Program-made: the position numbers and the translations under genes
DNA from: Lentisphaeria bacterium UBA1724
GTDB taxonomy: Bacteria > Verrucomicrobiota > Lentisphaeria > Oligosphaerales > Oligosphaeraceae
Assembly: GCA_002315885.1 (NCBI GenBank)
Contig: DCIO01000114.1
Location: 20,685 to 47,935 of the forward strand
Direction: 5' to 3'
DNA: 27,251 nt
In this document: positions 15,817 to 23,402 of the stretch, piece by piece
Numbering within the stretch: position 1 is the stretch's first letter
Layout of the letters: each line of letters begins with the position of its first letter
Notes under the pieces: generated by a model
Database searches by the model: none
Told to the model about the DNA's origin: nothing
What the model saw: the letters and a program-made list of their open reading frames with translations, nothing else

Positions 15817-15830
15817 TACCGCATTCCGAA

Positions 15831-16946
15831 TTATTTTGCTTCGGGGTAGGCTTCGAGGACCTGCTGTGCGAACTGTGCGAAGGTGCCGTTTTCCAGATGG
15901 ATTCTGGCCTGTTTGGTCAGTTCCAGGAAGAAATGCAGGTTATGGGTGGTCATGAGGCGTGCGCCCAGGATTTCATTGACGTGGAGCAGATGTCTAATAT
16001 ATGCCTTGGTGTGATGTTGGCAAGCATAGCAAGTGCAGCCTTCCTGGATTGGCGTGAAGTCCTCGGCGTAGCGTGCGGCCTTGACAGGGATGGTTCCCGT
16101 GGGGGTGTAAGCGCTGCCGTTTCGTCCCATGCGCGTAGGCAGAACGCAGTCGAACATATCGATGCCGTTCATGATGCCCAGGATAATCTGCCGTGGAGTT
16201 CCCACGCCCATCAGGTAATGGGGCTTGTTTACGGGCAGGACTGGCGCGCAGTAGTGCAGGGCGTCCACCATCAGGGATTCGGTTTCGCCCACGGAGACGC
16301 CGCCCACCGCGATGCCGTCGAAATCCAAGGCATCCAGTTCCTTGACCGCGCGCCGGCGGAGGTCTTCGTAGACGCTCCCCTGGGCGATGCCGAAGACCAG
16401 CTGTCCTTCGGCGCGGGGCTGTTCGCGGCACTGCGCGGCCCAGCGCATGGTCAGATCCAGGGACTTCTCGGCTTCTTCGTGTGTGGCGGGCCAGGGGGTG
16501 CATTCATCGAAGCACATGGCGATGTCGGAACCGATGATGCGCTGGATGCCCATGGATTCCTTGGGCCCCATGAAGAGCGTGGAGCCATCCAGGTGTGACT
16601 GGAATTTCACGCCATCGGGGGTGAGCTTGCGCAGCTTTGCCAGGGAGAATACCTGGAAGCCGCCGGAGTCGGTGAGGATGGCGCGGTCCCAGTTCATGAA
16701 TTTGTGGAGACCGCCTGCCTTTGCCATCAAGTCCATGCCGGGGCGGAGATTCAAGTGGTAGGTGTTTCCGAGGATGATTTGTGCCTCCAGAGTATGGAGT
16801 TCCTCGTTGCACATGGCCTTGACGGTGCCCTGGGTGCCCACAGGCATGAAGACAGGCGTCTCCACAATGCCGTGATGGGTGTGGACTCGGCCACGGCGCG
16901 CGCGGCTGCCGCCCTCGTCATTTTTGATGATTTCAAAACACCCCAT
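15831..16946 (-). CDS. tgt: tRNA-guanine(34) transglycosylase
   Basis: Swaps guanine for the queuine precursor preQ1 at tRNA wobble position 34. The 371-residue protein starts MGCFEIIKND, has GIVETPVFMPVGTQGTVK, the catalytic DSGGFQVFS, GGVSVGE, LMGVGTP, DCVLPTRMGRNG, and the zinc-binding CTCYACQHHTKAYIRHL. I set the start at 16946 because homology begins there, 4 bp after the ftsY stop. The GAGGAGGAA codons at the ftsY end supply the Shine-Dalgarno. The frame is open farther upstream, to 17078, but that part only mirrors ftsY. No queuosine biosynthesis neighbours are present. It is the last gene of the operon from mlaA. Secure. Confidence 0.97.
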   Translation of the reverse strand: MGCFEIIKNDEGGSRARRGRVHTHHGIVETPVFMPVGTQGTVKAMCNEELHTLEAQIILGNTYHLNLRPGMDLMAKAGGLHKFMNWDRAILTDSGGFQVFSLAKLRKLTPDGVKFQSHLDGSTLFMGPKESMGIQRIIGSDIAMCFDECTPWPATHEEAEKSLDLTMRWAAQCREQPRAEGQLVFGIAQGSVYEDLRRRAVKELDALDFDGIAVGGVSVGETESLMVDALHYCAPVLPVNKPHYLMGVGTPRQIILGIMNGIDMFDCVLPTRMGRNGSAYTPTGTIPVKAARYAEDFTPIQEGCTCYACQHHTKAYIRHLLHVNEILGARLMTTHNLHFFLELTKQARIHLENGTFAQFAQQVLEAYPEAK

Positions 16947-16950
16947 GGAG

Positions 16951-17880
16951 TTATTCCTCCTCGGCTGGCTGGAAGAGCGCCTTGGTGAAATCCTGTGCGC
17001 TGAAGGGCTGGAGGTCATCCAGCTGCTCGCCCAATCCCACGAAACGGACGGGATAACCCAGTTCCTTGCGGATGGCAACCACCACGCCGCCTTTGCCCGT
17101 GCCGTCCAATTTCGTCAGCACGAGTCCCGTGATGGGGAAGAGCTTTCCGAATTCCCGTGCCTGGACCAGTGCGTTGGAACCGATGGAGGAATCCACGGTC
17201 AGCCAGATTTCCTGGGGTGCGCCCTCCATAGCCTTTCCGGCGATGCGCTTGACCTTCTCCAACTCGGCCATCAGGTCGCCGCGGGTGTGCTGGCGTCCTG
17301 CGGTATCGATGATCACGTAGTCGGCGTGGTTTCGGATACCTGACTTGATGGCGTCGAAGGCCACTGCGGCGGAGTCACCACCCAGTTTCCCTTCCACCAC
17401 GGGGCAATTCAGGCGCTGGGCCCAGATGCCCAGCTGAACGGCGCCAGCGGCGCGGAAGGTGTCGCCTGCGCCCAGGACCACCTTCTTGCCCTGGGAGAGG
17501 TAATGATGGGCCAATTTGGCGATGGAGGTAGTCTTGCCAGAACCGTTGACACCCACCATCAGGATGACCGTGGGCTGGCCCTCGGTGACCTTGACGGGGG
17601 GCACATTCGCCTCGTCCAGGATGGCGAGGATTTTTTCGGAGCAGGCGGCATTGATGTCTGCGCCTGTGGCAATGAGGCCGCGGCTATAGCGGTCCTTGAG
17701 GTCGTCCAGCAGTTCCTTCGTGACCACGGGGCCCAGGTCTGTGGAGATGAGAGTCTGTTCCAGGGACTTGTAGGTCGCATCATCCCAGGCTTTCACATCG
17801 GAAAATACGGACTGGAAGCCACGCTGGATGGCGGTGGTGGTCTTCTGGAGACCCTTTTTGAAGAATCCGAAAAGAGACAT
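16951..17880 (-). CDS. ftsY: Signal recognition particle receptor FtsY
   Basis: GTPase that docks SRP-bound ribosomes at the inner membrane for co-translational insertion. The 309-residue protein lacks the long acidic A domain of E. coli FtsY and begins directly with a short amphipathic helix (MSLFGFFKKG) and the N domain. The G domain has GVNGSGKTT (110-118), GDTFRAAG (139-146), DTAGRQ (192-197) and TKLDGTGKGG. It sits 4 bp after nusB and 4 bp before tgt, so it is tightly coupled. Ending in Glu-Glu-Glu, its last codons double as the ribosome site for tgt. Secure. Confidence 0.96.
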   Translation of the reverse strand: MSLFGFFKKGLQKTTTAIQRGFQSVFSDVKAWDDATYKSLEQTLISTDLGPVVTKELLDDLKDRYSRGLIATGADINAACSEKILAILDEANVPPVKVTEGQPTVILMVGVNGSGKTTSIAKLAHHYLSQGKKVVLGAGDTFRAAGAVQLGIWAQRLNCPVVEGKLGGDSAAVAFDAIKSGIRNHADYVIIDTAGRQHTRGDLMAELEKVKRIAGKAMEGAPQEIWLTVDSSIGSNALVQAREFGKLFPITGLVLTKLDGTGKGGVVVAIRKELGYPVRFVGLGEQLDDLQPFSAQDFTKALFQPAEEE

Positions 17881-17884
17881 GGCG

Positions 17885-18436
17885 CTATGCTTCCTCTCCG
17901 CCTACGGTGAATGGCGTCTGCTGGTTGGTCTTGTTAATCTGGTCCAGGACGCCGTTGACGAAGCGCCAGGAGTCCTGCTGGCCGAATTCCTTTGCCATTT
18001 CCACGGCTTCGTTGATGGCGATGCCGGGAGTGACCAGTGGCGTGGCAAAGCACATCTCGTAGGTGGCGAGCCGCAGGATGTTCCGGTCCACTTGGTTGAT
18101 GCGCTGGAGTGCCCAGTTCTTGGCGGCTTTGGTAATCATGCCGTCGATTTCCTGGCGCTTTTCTGAAATGCCCTGGGACAATTTGCGGCTACGGGACCAG
18201 GATTTGCGCAGGACGGTATGGGAGGGGGCGTCCTCACTCTCCTCCCCAATCAGCGCGAATATCTCGTCGGAGAATTCCAGTGGATTTTCCCAGGCGTTGT
18301 TGGTGTCGATGGCATAGAGGAGCTGCAGAGCCAGGCGGCGGCTGGTGGAACGCTGGAGCTTGAAGGACTTGGACTCGGCGGATTTCGTGGAGTCTCCCTC
18401 AGGCTTTTGCGGTATGTTGTCGGCGATATGTTCCAT
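17885..18436 (-). CDS. nusB: Transcription antitermination protein NusB
   Basis: Binds boxA RNA with NusE (S10) and supports rRNA antitermination. The 183-residue protein is longer than E. coli NusB (139) owing to a non-conserved N-terminal ~30 residues and an insert around the charged EESEDAPS stretch. Recognisable parts are SRRLALQLLYAID near residue 32 and the C-terminal RINQVDRNILRLATYEM, TPGIAINEAVEMAKEFG and WRFVNGVLDQI. Placement right after ribH (9 bp) is a common bacterial arrangement. Secure. Confidence 0.93.
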   Translation of the reverse strand: MEHIADNIPQKPEGDSTKSAESKSFKLQRSTSRRLALQLLYAIDTNNAWENPLEFSDEIFALIGEESEDAPSHTVLRKSWSRSRKLSQGISEKRQEIDGMITKAAKNWALQRINQVDRNILRLATYEMCFATPLVTPGIAINEAVEMAKEFGQQDSWRFVNGVLDQINKTNQQTPFTVGGEEA

Positions 18437-18445
18437 GGTGAGGGG

Positions 18446-18937
18446 CTATTTCTTGGCGGTTTTGGGGAGGATTTTCAGCAGATTGGCCATTTCGATGGCG
18501 GTGGTGGCGGCGCTGGCACCGCGGTTTCCTGCTTTGCTGCCGCTACGCTCAATGGCCTGCTCAATATTTTCGGTGGTGACCACGCCATAGACCACGGGGA
18601 TGCCAGTGGCCAGGGAAATCTGTGCGTAGGACTTGGAGACCTCGCTGTTGATCATGGCGGCGTGCTGGGTGGCACCCTGGATGACGACGCCCAGGCCAAT
18701 CAGGGCATCGAATTTGCCGGACTGAGCCAGCTGCTGGATGACGAGGGGCGTCTCGAAGGAGCCAGGCACCCAGGCGACGGTGATGTCTTCCACATTTGCG
18801 CCGTGGCGGACCAACGCGTCTTTTGCGCCAGCCAGGAGCTGTTCTACGAAGATGCTGTTGAAACGCGCGCAGACGATGCCGAATTTCAGACCGGTCGCAT
18901 TCAGTTTGCCTTCCAGAAGGGTGATTTCTTTGGACAT
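18446..18937 (-). CDS. ribH: 6,7-dimethyl-8-ribityllumazine synthase
   Basis: Condenses the ribityl-aminouracil intermediate with dihydroxybutanone phosphate, the penultimate riboflavin step, usually as a large icosahedral shell. The 163-residue protein shows ARFNSIFVEQLLAGA, VPGSFETP, a GLGVVIQGATQH segment with the catalytic His, GVVTTENIEQAIERSGSKAGNRGASAA and TAIEMANLL. A good ribosome site AAAGGAGAG precedes the ATG at 18937. It lies 55 bp after ribBA, across a heptamer repeat. Secure. Confidence 0.96.
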   Translation of the reverse strand: MSKEITLLEGKLNATGLKFGIVCARFNSIFVEQLLAGAKDALVRHGANVEDITVAWVPGSFETPLVIQQLAQSGKFDALIGLGVVIQGATQHAAMINSEVSKSYAQISLATGIPVVYGVVTTENIEQAIERSGSKAGNRGASAATTAIEMANLLKILPKTAKK

Positions 18938-18963
18938 GATTTTCTCTCCTTTCGTATGAAAAA

Positions 18964-18994
18964 ATTGAGAATTGAGAATTGAGAATTGAGAATT
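18964..18994. repeat. Heptamer tandem repeat (ATTGAGA)4.4
   Basis: Four perfect copies of ATTGAGA (18964-18991) plus a partial unit abut the stop codon of ribBA and lie 26 bp before the ribH start. The last ATT overlaps the TAA stop on the minus strand. Such short heptamer repeats occur widely in bacterial intergenic DNA; slippage would change the spacing between ribBA and ribH without touching coding sequence. Confidence 0.9.
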
Positions 18995-20180
18995 AGATCA
19001 AGTGTTCCATCCGGTCCCGTTTGGTGTCCAGGTACTTCTTGTCGTGGTCATTGGGGGGCATGACAAGCGGGACTCGGTTAGTGATTTCCAGACCGTATCC
19101 CGAGAGACCTGCGATTTTTCTAGGGTTGTTGGTCAGGAGCCGGATGCTCTTGATGCCCAGATTTTTGAGAATTTCGGCACCCAGGCCGTATTCCCGCAGA
19201 TCGGGTGCGAAGCCCAGGCGGACATTGGCGTCCACGGTATCCAATCCCCGTTCCTGGAGGTGGTATGCGTGGAGTTTGTTTGCCAATCCGATGCCTCGGC
19301 CTTCCTGGCGCATATAGACCAGCACGCCCGCGGGCTCCTGGGCAATCATCCGCAGGGCGGTATCCAGTTGGCTGCCGCAATCGCAACGGCAGGAGTGGAA
19401 AACGTCCCCCGTCAGGCATTCGCTATGGACGCGGCAGAGGACATTCTCTTTGCCGGAGACATCGCCTTTGACCAGCGCCAGGTGCTCCTGTCCCGTGGTC
19501 TTTGCCACAAAGCAGTAGAGGTCGAAATCGCCGTAGGAGGTAGGCAGTTTTACGGTTTCCACCAGCTCCACCATCCGTTCATTCTTTCGGCGGTATGCGA
19601 TGAGGTCGGCGACACAGCCCATCTTCAGACCGTGCTTCTGGGCGAATTCCTGGAGTTGTGGCATTCGCGCCATCTCGCCATTCTCCTTCATGATTTCACA
19701 GATGGCGGCGGCGGGAGTGAGACCCGCCAGATGCATGAGATCCAGAGATGCCTCCGTATGTCCGGCACGGACCAGCACGCCGCCGGGTCGTCCCATGAGC
19801 GGGAACATATGGCCTGGGGCATGGAAGGCATCCGCCAATTTCGTGGGATCCGCCAGCGCGCGGATGGTCTTGGCGCGGTCGAATGCGCTGATGCCCGTGG
19901 TGGTGCCTTCGGAGGCATCCACGGAGACTGTAAAGCAGGTGCCTAGGGGATCCGTATTGCGGGTCATTTCATTCAAGCCCAGTTCCAAGGCACGCTCTCG
20001 GGTGATGGGTGCGCAGAGCAATCCCCGGGCGTTGGTCACCATGAAATTCACGATTTCGGGGGTAATGGACTCGGCGGCGGCCACCACATCGCCCTCGTTT
20101 TCGCGGCCTTCGTCGTCGGTGATGATGATCATCTTTCCCTGGCGGAGGTCCTGGATGAGTTCTTCAACAGTGCTGAACAT
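18993..20180 (-). CDS. ribBA: Bifunctional 3,4-dihydroxy-2-butanone 4-phosphate synthase / GTP cyclohydrolase II
   Basis: Makes both precursors of riboflavin. Residues 1 to ~200 are the RibB domain: DDEGRENEGDVV, GTTTGIS, RAGHTEASLDLMHLAGL. Residues ~205-395 are the RibA domain: RVHSECLTGDVFHSCRCDCG with the three zinc cysteines, RQEGRGIGL, DLREYGLGAEIL and TNNPRK. Both halves keep their active-site motifs, so the protein should be truly bifunctional. It follows the mlaA-hydrolase gene by 17 bp and precedes ribH. No FMN riboswitch is recognisable upstream, and the 17-bp gap leaves no room for one. No strong Shine-Dalgarno. Secure. Confidence 0.96.
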   Translation of the reverse strand: MFSTVEELIQDLRQGKMIIITDDEGRENEGDVVAAAESITPEIVNFMVTNARGLLCAPITRERALELGLNEMTRNTDPLGTCFTVSVDASEGTTTGISAFDRAKTIRALADPTKLADAFHAPGHMFPLMGRPGGVLVRAGHTEASLDLMHLAGLTPAAAICEIMKENGEMARMPQLQEFAQKHGLKMGCVADLIAYRRKNERMVELVETVKLPTSYGDFDLYCFVAKTTGQEHLALVKGDVSGKENVLCRVHSECLTGDVFHSCRCDCGSQLDTALRMIAQEPAGVLVYMRQEGRGIGLANKLHAYHLQERGLDTVDANVRLGFAPDLREYGLGAEILKNLGIKSIRLLTNNPRKIAGLSGYGLEITNRVPLVMPPNDHDKKYLDTKRDRMEHLI

Positions 20181-20197
20181 GGTTCTCTGTCAAAAGG

Positions 20198-22093
20198 TTA
20201 TTGGAGCAAGGTATTCACGATTGCATGCTGGTAGTCTTCGCGTGCCATGGCTCCCAGGTGTCCGCCGCGGTCGAAGAGCATGCAGCGGTTACCGAAGGTC
20301 TGGGTATACCAATCGGCGTCCTCGGCTTTGATGAGGAAGTCGTTTTTGTTTTGGAAGACGAAGAGGTTGTCGATGCCTGATAGCTCATCGGCGATGGCGT
20401 CCAGTTGACCGAGTTTTGCCATATCTTCGACGGAGTTGAGGTCGTAGCCGTGTTTCTGATACCAGGGCAGAAGGAGTTTTTCCAGGTAGTCTTGGAAGGA
20501 GAAACCGATGGCTTCCGCAAAGAGCGCGTTTCTGTGGAAATACGCCTGGGGGTCATTCTGGAAGATGCCCGTGGGGGTGCGTTTTTCCAATGCCAGGGTG
20601 GTGTTGACCAGGTCAAGACGCATGTAGATGCCCAGGAGGAACATGGATTCCTCGTGAGTCAGAGGGGGAATGGGGCTGGCTTCTTCGCCAGGCATGGGCA
20701 TCAGCCAACGCCCCAGGCGATTGACCAGGGAATCCAGGTGCTCGTCACGTGTCTCCGCGGGCCAGCTCTCGGGGATGTCGAAGAGTTCGTCGGTGGAACG
20801 CAGTGCCGCCAGGGGATTGCGAGGCGGGTTGAGAGTCAGGACGCGTTCGAAGGAGAGCTCGGGGGCGCCGCCTTGCTTCTGGTATGCCAGCAGATGAAGA
20901 GTATTGAGGGCGCCTAGGGAGTATCCGAAGAGGACGCAGGGCTGTTCTGCGGGCACATCATAATGCTTGCGGTAGTCCGAGATGGCGGCCTGGAGGACTT
21001 GTGAGAGGGTCTTCACGTCTTCGGGTAGGAAGCCAGGCGGGGTGTCCGTGGCGAGCTTCTCGAAATAGTCCGGCAGGAAGGTGGAGGAGACGATGAGGGT
21101 GTCGCAATCCTGGGAACGGAAGAGCTCCGCGAAGGCGGCGATTTCCTGGGATTGGCGGTGGGTGCCGATGCCAGGGAGGATAACCACAAGCTTCTTGGCG
21201 CCGCCACGGGTGGGATAGCAGGTGTAGGGGACGACGCTGCCGTCGGCCAGCTTGACCTTCCGCTGGCGGCTCTGGTAGATGAAGGCGTCATCTTTGGGCT
21301 TCAATGCCAATGCGCCGTAGGTGTCGTCGGGCTCGGGATTTTCCAGCATTTCCACATCCTTGAAGCGGATTTCGCGGTTCATGGCGATGCAGCTAAATGC
21401 CTTGAAGAGCTCGTAGTCGTTCGGCTGGGTCAGGAAGGTGGAATAGAGCCTGGGTTCTTCGATGGCAGTCTTGTTGGTCAAGAGGGTGCCGGTGAGGGCG
21501 ATGTTGCATCCTTCCGATACGAAATAGCGGTGCAGAAGGAATGGCAGATTGGCCAGCTGCCCCGCAGTATCACGGAGACTGCCAGGTCCCAGCAAGGGAA
21601 GGTTGACGTAGCACCCCTCGCCCATGCCCCACTTGGCGAAGGTGTCCTGGAAATCCGTGTCCATGGCGGGCATGCCCCACTTGGCCGCGTTGTCCCAGAA
21701 GCCCAATCCGCCTGCGGTGGTGTTAATGACAAAGCGCTTGGTGTCATGCCAGGCAAAGCCCGGTTCTCCCTGCAGAAGGTGGTTCACGGCATACAGCGGA
21801 AAATAGAGGTTCTCGCCAAAATGCGCGATGCCTTTGCGCAGAAATTCCGGCGTCACAAAACGATAGATTTGTGCAATGGGGTGGACGACGCCTACTTCCA
21901 GACCATAGTTGATGTCCTGGACAACGCGGTTGATGGGTTCTAGCGGGTCGTCAATGGGCTGCAATAGCGATGCGGTGGTTTTCGGCGCATCGGGTTGACA
22001 ATTCCCTGTCCGACTGGTGACGCAGGAGGTGGCAATCAACACAAATAGTGTTGCGATAAGGAGAACGAGTGTGTTGTTTCGAGTCCTGGACAT
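20198..22093 (-). CDS. MlaA-like lipoprotein fused to an alpha/beta-hydrolase
   Basis: A 631-residue predicted outer-membrane lipoprotein. Signal peptide residues 1-23 end in IATSC, with Cys24 as the lipidation site. Residues ~45-240 are MlaA (VacJ): DPLEPINRVVQDIN, VNHLLQG, RFVINTTAGGLGFWDNAAKWGMP, DFQDTFAKWGMGEG and LPLLGPGSLRDT. MlaA removes mislocalised phospholipids from the outer leaflet. Residues ~295-631 form an alpha/beta-hydrolase: LVVILPGIGTH (oxyanion strand), nucleophile elbow GYSLG (Ser392), likely acid Asp585 in NKNDF and His612 in RGGHLG. Known MlaA proteins stop after about 250 residues, so the hydrolase half is an addition; a phospholipase or esterase role coupled to lipid extraction is inference. 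No mlaBCDEF genes are in view. It heads the operon running to tgt. Confidence 0.88.
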   Translation of the reverse strand: MSRTRNNTLVLLIATLFVLIATSCVTSRTGNCQPDAPKTTASLLQPIDDPLEPINRVVQDINYGLEVGVVHPIAQIYRFVTPEFLRKGIAHFGENLYFPLYAVNHLLQGEPGFAWHDTKRFVINTTAGGLGFWDNAAKWGMPAMDTDFQDTFAKWGMGEGCYVNLPLLGPGSLRDTAGQLANLPFLLHRYFVSEGCNIALTGTLLTNKTAIEEPRLYSTFLTQPNDYELFKAFSCIAMNREIRFKDVEMLENPEPDDTYGALALKPKDDAFIYQSRQRKVKLADGSVVPYTCYPTRGGAKKLVVILPGIGTHRQSQEIAAFAELFRSQDCDTLIVSSTFLPDYFEKLATDTPPGFLPEDVKTLSQVLQAAISDYRKHYDVPAEQPCVLFGYSLGALNTLHLLAYQKQGGAPELSFERVLTLNPPRNPLAALRSTDELFDIPESWPAETRDEHLDSLVNRLGRWLMPMPGEEASPIPPLTHEESMFLLGIYMRLDLVNTTLALEKRTPTGIFQNDPQAYFHRNALFAEAIGFSFQDYLEKLLLPWYQKHGYDLNSVEDMAKLGQLDAIADELSGIDNLFVFQNKNDFLIKAEDADWYTQTFGNRCMLFDRGGHLGAMAREDYQHAIVNTLLQ

Positions 22094-22190
22094 GGTCGGG
22101 GTAGGGTGTCAAAGAGCGGTATTATTTTCGTGATAGAATGGAAAACTCCCTCAATGTAAACCCAAAATGAGAATTTTCTATCCATATACA

Positions 22191-22214
22191 TTATTTGTCA
22201 TAAGATACAAATAA
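22191..22214. promoter_or_regulatory. 8-bp AT-rich inverted repeat upstream of the mlaA operon
   Basis: TTATTTGT (22191-22198) and ACAAATAA (22207-22214) are perfect inverted copies with an 8-base spacer, about 100 bp before the mlaA start. The symmetry would suit a dimeric regulator; no regulator is identified. Confidence 0.35.
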
Positions 22215-22348
22215 TCCAAACACGATGTCCAATAGGTGGGAGTCGTTGTCGCGGGAGGTTCGGAATATTGTAGGGCAGGAAGCATACGGTCTTTCTTGCC
22301 GAACGCTGCCATGCGGGTGGGACGAAGTGCGCGCAGGAGATTAACATC

Positions 22349-22392
22349 CCCGACCGGGAAGGGGCTGAATATGGAGCTCCTTCCCGGTCGGG
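22349..22392. terminator. Strong 17-bp hairpin after the orphan gene
   Basis: Arms 22349-22365 and 22376-22392 pair along 17 bp with a single G-U, around a 10-base loop. It begins 10 bp past the stop of the minus-strand orphan gene. No U-run follows on either strand, so it is either a non-canonical terminator, an mRNA 3'-end stabiliser or a palindromic dispersed element. Confidence 0.6.
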
Positions 22393-22402
22393 ACGACGGC
22401 CT

Positions 22403-22876
22403 TTATGCGTCGATCTTCTGGACGAAGGTGTCCGTGGCCTCATCGGGCAACCAGTCGACGACCATGCCACCGCTGCTCGGGAAGTACGGGCTCACTAGCA
22501 TATTTCGATTCCGTTCTCGGATGACGCGGTATTCTTTCGTCTTGAAATATTTCCGTTCATGGATGTCAAAGAGGGTGTCTTCCAGACCGGGGCAGGTTTC
22601 GAAGGGGAAGAGGGCTTTCAGGACTTCCTCGCGCTTTTCATCGGGGATGACGTATTCCGTGGCGTTGGGACCGTATGCCATCTCCAATTCACGGGTAGGG
22701 AAGGAAAGTGCCGGTGTCTCTGGCAGCAATATGCACAGCATGTCCTTTTCCTGGGGACTCATCTCCGTGGGCTTCGTTTCCGCCAGTTGTTCTTTCAACG
22801 ACTTGTTCGTCTTCTTCCGCATGGTCAATACGACACGCTGGTCCAGGGGAGAACGTTCAGATTTCTTTCTCGGCAT
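22403..22876 (-). CDS. Hypothetical 157-residue protein
   Basis: I do not recognise a family. The protein is soluble and charged, with a Lys/Arg-rich N-terminus (MPRKKSERSPLDQR, then MRKKTNKSLKEQ), a central part with EKDMLCILLPETPALSFPTRELE, and a C-terminal stretch ending SGGMVVDWLPDEATDTFVQKIDA. No signal peptide or membrane segment. It is preceded by an AGGAG 13 bases before the ATG and a possible promoter at 23001-23029, and followed by a strong hairpin, so it looks like a genuine single-gene unit. Codon use is unremarkable beside its neighbours. A longer plus-strand frame overlaps it but has no features of a gene. Confidence 0.7.
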   Translation of the reverse strand: MPRKKSERSPLDQRVVLTMRKKTNKSLKEQLAETKPTEMSPQEKDMLCILLPETPALSFPTRELEMAYGPNATEYVIPDEKREEVLKALFPFETCPGLEDTLFDIHERKYFKTKEYRVIRERNRNMLVSPYFPSSGGMVVDWLPDEATDTFVQKIDA

Positions 22877-23000
22877 AGGTTTTCTTTGCTCCTATTTTGT
22901 GGATGAGGTCTTACATCGTCTCGATTATTCTGGGACGACAGGGGTATTCTATTTGCCCTATTTTCTCTTCGCAAACGAAAATATCCCCTTGTGCGTGAAA

Positions 23001-23029
23001 TACATATACAATCCACACAAGTTATACAA
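23001..23029 (-). promoter_or_regulatory. Possible promoter for the orphan gene
   Basis: On the minus strand TTGTAT (plus 23024-23029) and TATGTA (plus 23001-23006) lie 17 bp apart. Predicted start near 22994, roughly 120 bases before the ATG. The matches are moderate, so this is tentative. Confidence 0.35.
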
Positions 23030-23083
23030 AGCAACCAAACGGCATAACTTTCCTAAAGTCATAAACCTCTGCGTAATTTCTCC

Positions 23084-23113
23084 TTGAAATTCTCTTTCCA
23101 GAAATCATATTAA
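23084..23113 (+). promoter_or_regulatory. Promoter for tRNA-Ser
   Basis: TTGAAA (23084-23089) and TATTAA (23108-23113) with an 18-bp spacer, about 35 bp before the tRNA. A short CGCC/GGCG hairpin (23119-23134) lies in the leader. Confidence 0.5.
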
Positions 23114-23147
23114 GCATACGCCGAAAAAAAGGCGAATATATTCAAAC

Positions 23148-23235
23148 GGAGAGATGGCTGAGTGGTCTATGGCAGCGGTCTTGAAAACCGCCGGGGAGCA
23201 ATCTCCCGTGGGTTCGAATCCCACTCTCTCCGCCA
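23148..23235 (+). tRNA. tRNA-Ser (anticodon UGA)
   Basis: An 88-base class II tRNA. The acceptor stem GGAGAGA pairs with TCTCTCC, followed by G and an encoded CCA (23233-23235). The anticodon stem GCGGT/ACCGC encloses the loop CTTGAAA, giving UGA at 23182-23184. A long variable arm (CGGGGAG...CTCCCG) and the T-loop GTTCGAATC are clear. It reads UCA (and other UCN) serine codons. Confidence 0.97.
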
Positions 23236-23256
23236 TTTTGTTATTCTATGTTCCAC

Positions 23257-23384
23257 AAGAGGGTAGATAATTGACGTATTCACGGCTCCCTCTTGGGGCC
23301 GAAAAACGAAAACCCCTCCTGCCCCGGGATTTACCCGTGGCTGTGTTCACTGCTCCCATCCGAGGACAAAATACCTACCCTCTT
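23257..23384. ncRNA. Candidate structured RNA, strand and identity unknown
   Basis: Between the tRNA and the 3' end of ptsH is a 128-base element closed by a perfect 10-bp stem: AAGAGGGTAG (23257-23266) with CTACCCTCTT (23375-23384). Inside, GTATT (23276-23280) pairs with AATAC (23370-23374) and CACGG (23281-23285) directly continues with CCGTG (23335-23339), leaving a 9-base bulge on one side and a 30-base bubble on the other. Distal hairpins form at GGGG...CCCC and CGGG-ATTTA-CCCG. A long interrupted rod with an asymmetric central bubble recalls 6S RNA, but the length is short and I see no conserved 6S sequence; no SRP, RNase P or tmRNA motif was found. It contains no reading frame. Confidence 0.4.
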
Positions 23385-23402
23385 AAGAAGGGAACGCAGC
23401 AC

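Larger units (their letters stand above)
22094..22402. other. 309-bp gap with two inverted repeats, no gene
   Basis: Between the mlaA-hydrolase start and the stop of the orphan gene. It should hold the promoter of the mlaA operon, but I cannot pick out a convincing -35/-10 pair. Two inverted repeats lie in it, listed separately: TTATTTGT/ACAAATAA (22191-22198 and 22207-22214) and a 17-bp GC-rich hairpin (22349-22392). No small reading frame with a ribosome site was seen. Confidence 0.6.

Noticed and set aside
15489..16598. Plus-strand 369-residue frame over dnaB/tgt
   Set aside because: Antisense to two secure genes and has no recognisable motif.
16947..17078. Longer tgt start
   Set aside because: The extra 44 residues overlap ftsY out of frame and have no family similarity; 16946 has a good ribosome site.
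18993..22093. FMN riboswitch controlling ribBA
   Set aside because: Only 17 bp separate ribBA from the upstream gene, and no RFN-type conserved segments are visible near either rib gene.
22236..23087. Plus-strand 283-residue frame overlapping the orphan gene
   Set aside because: No ribosome site, no family resemblance, composition typical of an antisense shadow; the minus-strand frame has better signals.
23257..23384. 6S, SRP, RNase P or tmRNA identity
   Set aside because: None of the sequence hallmarks I know for these were found on either strand; only the overall rod shape recalls 6S, so it is left unassigned.
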